Source: Lunularia cruciata (lineage: Eukaryota > Streptophyta > Marchantiopsida > Lunulariales > Lunulariaceae). Taken from it: 64,000 nt of DNA. Shown here one piece after another: positions 57,725-64,000 of this stretch (position 1 is the stretch's first letter; the number at the start of each line of letters is the position of its first letter). The notes under the pieces are model-generated. The model was not told the DNA's origin. It searched no databases and saw only the letters and a list, made by a program, of their open reading frames with translations. The DNA lies in contig OX419756.1 in the NCBI GenBank assembly GCA_948567375.1, positions 35,106,333-35,170,332 on the forward strand, read 5' to 3'. The translations under genes and the position numbers were made by a program.

Positions 57725-59225
57725 TTAGCACAAAAATAACGGTAGTAACACATGATGCTCCTCTTCATATTTCCCCATACTAGCAAAACCACAATCTTCC
57801 ACATCTCAACTCACATGAGAAAATATAATCTCTCCAAACACTAAAAACTATAAACTCTTGTAACTTGCAATTTTCATCCCAAAAATTTTCAAACTAAATT
57901 CCCATGGAACTCAATCATGAAAACCAAGAGACTAGAGATTAAAATTCCTAACCCATCACTATCATAGTGAAGTAATCACTCTAAACCCTAAAAAAACTAA
58001 AAGTCCTTGTAACTTTCTACTCATCTTCTCCATAGTCTTCAATTTAGGTACCAATGGAATTGAAATTAAAAACAAAAAGATTCTACTATTCACTCTTGGG
58101 AGGTATGCAGATGAGTTCTCTAAAACACTATCCTTGACTCCCTTCTCATCCTCCCTTGCACTCTCCTCTCCTCTTTTGTAATTTAGGTTTAGACTTTTAG
58201 ATTTAGATGATTTATATATTTTCTATAATTTATAAACTTGTAAACATTTTTGTATTATTTATTTATATTTTTGTAAATAAACTACCAGATTACCTCACAA
58301 GAGTGCTTGTGTCCTTTGAAGGACGGATCAAATGCAGTCCAGCTGGAGTTCCATGTCTAGCGCCGAAAACATTGAAGACCCCCTCCTCCCTGATTTTGGG
58401 AATCAATAGGGGGTTTCAGAAATAAGTTTGACGGATGTCTATGGGATAAATAACAAACTTTGTAACTATTTTTAGTGAACTCTGTAGGGAGATGAGGTGC
58501 TAATAAATGAACGCTTCATAAATTATTATACGGTATATCACATGCAATTTGCATTCATTTATAAAAATCAGACGCTATACTACAGATGTTTAGGAGTTCC
58601 ATAGTGAAATAAATGACTGTCAAAAGAAATGAGGTGGCTTCTTGAGAGAGTTTCCACGTGGCATTTATGAAATTTTTTGGCGGATCCAAAATGCCGCTCT
58701 CAACTATTCAAATTCAAATTCACCATCTGCAAATGCGAATGTTGTGCAAATGCTCTTGTCAGTAAACTAAACCGGTGGGTTTTGTAGTTTTGCATTGGTG
58801 TGTTGGTTCATATCCATATATATATTAGTATGGTGAGAAGATAGCGCAAGTTATGGAAAATGATTTGCATCATCTTATGGCATCCAAGAAATTAATTGGA
58901 GATCAAAGAATTTTACTCCAAAAGGGCAACAAAAATTTAGCAAAAACTTGATTACAATGTAGGTTCACATTTGGATGCAAAATCACCTTGCGCTATCAAG
59001 CAACTACCACGGCAATGAGCTTCAACCAGCAGCAACCAACCAGCAGCATACTATCTCTCTTGATGTACCTATCAATGTCTTGATTTGACCAAAGGCAACT
59101 TTGATTTGGGACCCGTTGTGGTTGGGAAAGAATCCTGTGCAATAGATCTGTGATTTCAACACGGTGGAACTGCAAACCCAAAGCATATTTCCTCTCTCAA
59201 GATATTCTATTATCCAACTCAACTT
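57725..59225. other. Intergenic sequence, no gene seen
   Basis: AT-rich, with no long open frame and no match to the LINE or Gypsy repeats. A short motif TAGGGGGTTTCAGAAATA at 58408-58425 recurs inverted at 60539-60556. Confidence 0.5.
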
Positions 59226-59405
59226 ATGGTGATGTGGAAAGCAGAAAACGATGGTATCTATTTCCAGAATTCTGATGCAAAATACATTTTGGGCGGCGAT
59301 GGATTGATGGATGAAACTCTTAGAGACACCCTCGAGGAGTTATGGGAACTGGGAACTTCCAAATTGGAGGAACTTGGAAGTACTAATAAATTGTGGGTTA
59401 AGTAA
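59226..59405 (+). CDS. Small open frame of 59 codons, hypothetical
   Basis: ATG at 59226 opens MVMWKAENDGIYFQNSDAKY and continues with GLMDETLRDTLEELWELG before TAA. The acidic helical middle is protein-like. It has a faint resemblance to the N-terminal helices of TFIIA large subunits (V-D-E-V-L-E-L-LWE), which I would not rely on. No introns or partner exons seen nearby. Confidence 0.25.
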   Translation: MVMWKAENDGIYFQNSDAKYILGGDGLMDETLRDTLEELWELGTSKLEELGSTNKLWVK

Positions 59406-59919
59406 AGTTAGTATTCGACTCTAGGGACCTTAGGGATCTACAGGAGATGCAACTCGATCGAATTCCTGATGGTAGTTCTAGTAGTCCACAATAAGTAGGC
59501 AGTTTCACGTTGGTTTCAAGTTCAAGCTACCCGTCCCCTTTTGCATCCACTTAGATTGCATCTTCAACAACATAGCTCAGTAACAGCTATGGGACTTGGA
59601 TGCAAGAGCATCCAAGTTAGGAAAGTTTGCAATGGAGTTCTATCGTGCATTTCCCGAGAATGTAAGCACTTCAAGGGAATTTCATAAGAATTAACCATTC
59701 TTTTCTAAAGAATACATTTAAGTATCCTAAGAAGTGATCATCCGACTCGTTGTGTATGTTAAATCAGTACTTTATGTACAAATCATTAACTGATGGTCAG
59801 TCCTCGAGAAAAAAGCACAAACAAAAGTTTGTAACCCAACAGATAGAAGGATTCTGAGCTCATGGGACGACAGAGAGGAGATAACATATTTGAAATTACA
59901 AGCCTCTTAAGAGGACAGC

Positions 59920-60125
59920 ACGTCATTTGACCAGCGTCGACCAGCGTCAACCAGCGGTAGCGCGTCATTTGACCAGCATCAACCAGCATCAACTAGCGGC
60001 AACCAACGGCAACCAACATGTACGGGCGCCAACGAGATTTTAGCTTTGAGCGCCATCGAGTGGCTACGAGCGGCGACGTGCAACAACGAGCAGCGACTAG
60101 CAACAACGAGCAATGACGAGAAAAA
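59920..60125 (+). repeat. Degenerate minisatellite of about 10-bp units
   Basis: Units such as GACCAGCGTC and AACCAGCATC, later ACGAGCAGCG and CAACAACGAG. A longer period of about 42 bp is visible in the first half, where GCGTCATTTGACCAGC-type starts recur at 59920 and 59962. It is much more GC-rich than the flanks. Confidence 0.8.
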
Positions 60126-60180
60126 TCACATTTCATCCAAAATTAACATATTATATCCCATATAAATCGTGTTCCCGCTC

Positions 60181-60305
60181 GTCTAGTGCATAAATTTGTC
60201 AACTTTTGATTACCATGTGTATTCTCGAACACCATGGATGCTCCTTTGGTGGCCTCGGTCGTCTAGTGCATAAATTTGTCAACTTTTGATTACCATGTGT
60301 GTTCT
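60181..60305 (+). repeat. Direct repeat, 80-bp period, two copies
   Basis: GTCTAGTGCATAAATTTGTC and the next 20 bases occur at 60181 and 60261 with no change seen until CATGTGTA/G. CTTTGGTGGCC also recurs. Confidence 0.9.
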
Positions 60306-62993
60306 CTTTGGTGGCCGCCACTTTTACTCTAAACGACAAACTTTATTAACCCTAATACGTAATCAAGGCACTACGGAGTGATAACGGAAAATTCTTTATT
60401 CCTTATATGGAGTTTGCTAATAATAAAGAACTTGGCCTGAACTCCGTAATGATACGTTTTCTACCCCGGTCACACACCGTACCCATTTAGTCAACCCTTC
60501 GTAACTATCTATATGAAAAGTTAAGAAACTACGTATAACTATTTCTGAAACCCCCTAATGTATCCAAGGAAATTTGGGATGTTACGGCTGACTTTAGTGA
60601 ACTTAAAACCTCGTGGAACACGAATAAATTCATGCCAGATGCATGCCCGGTCGCTGACTCTGCATTCAGGAGTGATTAATGTCCACAACTGAAAGTTTCG
60701 GCTACTCTTGAATTCCACAACTCTGACGATCGTGAGATGATCTGAGAAATTTAAGAACGATACTTCGTGCTTGTTACCCTCCAGTAAACAACTTTGCGAG
60801 TCGGTCGTCAAGCTCTGAGTTGTCTTGACTGACTGGTTTGGTCTCGTCTTTCTAGCAGCACTTATGAATTGCTTCAGAGCCTCCTGGGTTCAAACTTGGT
60901 TCACGGAGATGAGCTTTTGCAACCAGGCGACGCATGTATACGTGCACTGTAAATGGAGATACAGAGATGCAAGCAGATAGTCACAACAACACACTGTAAT
61001 CTGATTCCCCGTTTGGAATAGCCAAATAGCATTGTTGACTCATTTCTGTGCTCGGCATCGAATTACTTTAGCAGTCACGATCCGGACTGATGAGAAAAGT
61101 GACCAAGTCGAGTGAACCTAGAACCGGTGTGACAAAGCAGCACAGTCAATAGATAGAAGCTCTAATGGATGAACATACTGGATGCTTTCTTCTTGTCAGT
61201 AGCGAGCTGACCCAGCGCCAATTAACATGAAACATAAACTCACTAGGACACCACCTCACGAGGACGATGTCGTTTGAAACGCATGCCCACACGAGTGGAT
61301 AGATTATTCAAGAGAGGAAACAAGTAGTAAGGAGATCGAAGAATGCGGGAACCGCCTACTCTCAAGTGCCTTGCAAACCTATCCTCAAACCCACGGGACC
61401 ACGGACCCCTTCCGAAATGAGAAATGCGGGACCGCTGTAAATACGATTTTTCCTGATAACAGTTTTACGGACTCCAATATGATGGTTCTGCGGCATTGTT
61501 CGAGAGCATATATGCTCTGAGAAAATATGGATGCGGGTACAGGAGGTGGCTGCTAAGACGAGAAACTAATTCTTTTTATCCAGCTATATATGATACATGT
61601 CATCGACACAGTTTGATTTTAAGGATAACGACAGTACTGCAGACTATCTTCATGGTGCTATTGACATCCTACAATTCGCCTGCGGTCAAATTGTATTCTG
61701 GTAATTTTGTTGATATCTGCTTCTTTTCAGCGTAGAAAGAGGAGACAGCAATAACTGCTGACAGAACATAATCGCTCGCAGGGAGACAACGCGCACGGAA
61801 GACTTTCCGTATTGGTCAACATACTTCCGAGTGGATCGAAAACGAGGGGTACCGATTGCAGTACCCCGCTGTCAAGGGTTGGTGCCTCATCTCATGTGCC
61901 TAAAAGCTCCGTGCGTAAACTTTGGAGCTTAAGTTGAGATGTGGCTGACACTTCATGGTATGAGTAGTTGCATTGTTAAAGGGCTGGAGATGACTCTGTT
62001 GGTACTTTACCGCAATAATAACGAGGCTTTTTGGAAGGCAAGTTCATACAGCTCAGACTCTATGTTCCAAGAACACATATTCAATTTAACGTGGCCTGTG
62101 TAGTACCGCTTGTCATACGATTGATACACGGTAGAGTGAACAGGGTTTTTAACTGTTCGGCGGGTTGATATACACTGTAACAGTGTCATTTCTGTGTAAA
62201 TTGTTGTGAATTATGGTTTATAATCTTTTTCCGTGTCTTTCAAGGCATTTCAACTTTAAGGTTTTTTTTCCCTCTTTCGTGATTATTTTTCTTTTCATTT
62301 TTCTTTCCCGCCAAATTGTCAAGATATATATTTATCCTTTCAGGAGTTCTCTTCACAATGGAACTAAATATATATATTTTTTCAAGTTTTTTCCTTTTCT
62401 ATACATAACGGAGTGGATGTATTCATTGTTTTCTTCATTATTAGAGATGGATTATTTGGACAAAGAAGAATTATGTGAATGGGATTTAAAATGGTGTGTT
62501 ACTAGCTTTTTTCCAGATCATTTTCTATTTCAGATTGCTTGTCATTTGGAAATTTCAGTGTTTTCAACAGCGTTAAAAATTTGAGTTGTGTTTCAACCAC
62601 ATTTTTGTTGTGAAATATCAATCACTTGCAGGTTGCAAATTCACTGGCGGATTTCGTATTGTCTAATTTCATGCAGACAACGTTCAGAGCACTGTCCATT
62701 CAACCGTGACTAGGTATTGACAGAGAGGTTCAGGTAGTTTGCCAACAAGGACTTAGAAGTAAACTCATTTCATCTTGCGCAATGTATACATGGCCAGGCT
62801 GGCTTCGATTCGCTTCCCTATCCTCCCTTACAAGTGTATAGTTAAATTTTCTAGGCGCCACCAGTTCGGACAAGTAACACTACTCGACATCTAGAGTGGT
62901 GCGCTACAACGACGGTAGAGTGCTGAAGAACATCGCTGTTCGCTACACTGACAGTCCACAACCAATATCCTAAGACTACGAGTGCGTAGTTTG
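60306..62993. other. Intergenic sequence downstream of the phytocyanin gene
   Basis: No gene supported. The AT-rich frame at 62213-62584 (poly-Phe/Ile-like) and the minus frame at 60539-60811 lack any family resemblance or splice context. The phytocyanin 3' UTR should lie in roughly the last 300 bp. Confidence 0.45.
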
Positions 62994-63620
62994 TTACTTG
63001 GAGACAGTGACGGCCAACTTCATTCCGGATGCACAGTGGTTGCTAAAACCACAGATAAAGTAGTATGTTCCGGGATTGCCCAACTTGATACTGTCTTTCC
63101 CAGACGCGAATTTTTTACCACCTGATGTCGTGCATAAGTTGTATGCGTCCTTGCTGACCATAAACACATTGTGAACTGATTTGTTGTACACGAAGCCTGC
63201 AGAGAGAAAACCGAACAGCGGCACGAACAGTTTAATACGCACCGCAGGCATCGGATTGATCCAAGTGGGAAACGAGATGCTCCAGGCACAGTGCAGTTGT
63301 ATTGGGGACCAATGCAAGACACAAGCTCGAACAACCCAGGTGCTTCGTGATGGTTCGATCGAGACATTACCAGCATCGAAGACAGAATATGAACGACATT
63401 TGAATTGCAACGGACATGCGGACTACTCACTGAGAACGTCTTTCGATGAGAATTTCTTGCCCTTCGTCCAGGAACCGGAGTTAAAATTGAGATTCCATCC
63501 TTTACTGTCTCCAACCTTGTAAGTGGCTCCCAATGCAATCTCGGTCAATGCCAGGACGCACACTACCACTGCAAGGATGCGTACTGCACTGCTGCTTCCC
63601 TGACTGCTCGGCCTCCCCAT
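62994..63620 (-). CDS. Plantacyanin-like phytocyanin (secreted blue copper protein), two exons
   Basis: 130 residues from exons 63431-63620 and 62994-63196 with a 234-bp intron (donor GTGAGT, acceptor CTCTCTGCAG). The codon across the junction is AGC, giving KDVLSFVYNKSVHNVFMV, the usual phytocyanin context. Residues 1-31 form a signal peptide (VRILAVVVCVLALTEIALGA), so the protein is secreted. Copper ligands visible: His of VHNV, then Cys and His of GFSNHCASGMK, with Met as axial ligand; NLC and the first Cys of ICGF can form the family disulfide. There is no proline/serine-rich tail or GPI signal after AVTVSK, so it resembles single-domain plantacyanins. The role in the family is apoplastic electron transfer or cell-wall signalling. 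The intron position is the one typical of plant phytocyanins. Confidence 0.92.
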
Positions 63621-64000
63621 TTCGGCACAAGAAGATGAAGCTGAAGAGAGTAGACGTCGATGAGGAAGCGGGACGCCTGCTTAGGACGGTGTAAACTACG
63701 ATGCGAAATCGCCACCAAGTGGCTGCAGAATAGAGTCGGAAAGAAGAGGTGCTGATTCAGGAAGGAGTTTAAGCTGGCAATAAGTAGTACCAGGAGGCGC
63801 TCAAGGGAGAAAGACGGCGCACAGATAGATGGGCCCAGTCATACAAGCGGTAGTTAGGCTGTTGATGCCAGAGAAATGAACGACCTACGTTAGCTTTCTT
63901 TAGTCCTCAACCAGGCCTGCTATTTTCACTCAGTGCCATCAAGTTTGTCAGGCTAGAAATGAGAGATGATCCTGTAGTAGTAACTCTCGGTAGTTGAAGC
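63621..64000 (-). promoter_or_regulatory. 5' flank of the phytocyanin gene
   Basis: Read on the minus strand, the leader just before the ATG is CT-rich (CTCTCTTCAGCTTCATCTTC). I see no clear TATA box in the first 150 bp. No second gene is visible before the window ends. Confidence 0.4.

Noticed and set aside
59786-59992. Minus-strand frame with LVDAGQMT twice
   Set aside because: The repeated peptide is just the translation of the minisatellite at 59920-60125.
60539-60811. Minus-strand open frame of about 90 codons
   Set aside because: No family resemblance; it ends in the short inverted motif at 60539. Probably chance in an intergenic spacer.
62213-62584. Plus-strand open frame of 123 codons rich in Phe and Ile
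   Set aside because: The sequence is AT-rich with T-runs, so the composition explains the frame. The first part looks membrane-like only because of TTT/ATT codons. No homology, splice context or clear start signal.
1-64000. CRISPR arrays, bacterial operons, rRNA genes
   Set aside because: Intron-bearing genes, LINEs and chromoviruses make this a eukaryotic nuclear sequence. The regular 178-bp spacing in the LINE leader is a diverged tandem array, not repeats with unique spacers. I saw no rRNA or convincing tRNA sequence.

Overview
The window comes from a nuclear chromosome of a plant that probably makes swimming sperm (moss, liverwort, lycophyte, fern or similar). Two facts point there. A secreted blue-copper phytocyanin gene (minus strand, 62994-63620) marks a land plant. 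A multi-exon gene on the plus strand (about 6913-21545) encodes a rotatin (RTTN/Ana3) orthologue, a centriole and basal-body protein that plants without flagellated cells are expected to have lost. I identified both by comparing translations with remembered family sequences; no database search was run.

Layout. 1-2975: broken LINE copies with a solo LTR (902-1493) and a perfect 71-bp palindrome (1627-1772). 3466-5552: an element bounded by about 215-bp inverted repeats that carries the C-terminal part of a non-LTR retrotransposon protein (CCHC plus restriction-like endonuclease). 5553-6270: coding-like but interrupted sequence of unknown identity. 6913-21545: RTTN, about 20 or more exons, most splice phases consistent. 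21546-22740: unassigned 3' flank. 22900-57720: a 35-kb island made almost wholly of one LINE family in both orientations, plus two Ty3/Gypsy chromoviruses, both on the minus strand (35006-41263 and 51161-57719). 57725-62990: sparse intergenic DNA with a minisatellite. 62994-63620: phytocyanin.

The LINE family is the most distinctive content. Its long 5' UTR is built from diverged tandem monomers of about 178 bp, ORF1 looks like a coiled-coil plus RRM protein, ORF2 has an APE endonuclease and a reverse transcriptase, and the 3' end is a TTTCATTG-type repeat rather than poly(A). Copies range from a nearly full-length one (27690-33436) down to repeated insertions of only the last 60 or so bases. 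The Gypsy copies are fossils: chromodomain, integrase, RNase H, reverse transcriptase, protease and gag are recognisable in order, with initiator-Met primer sites and 5-bp target duplications, but both are broken many times. Both also carry a coding-like region before gag that I cannot identify.

The RTTN and phytocyanin genes look like ordinary host genes with no functional link to each other. The rest is transposable-element sediment between them.
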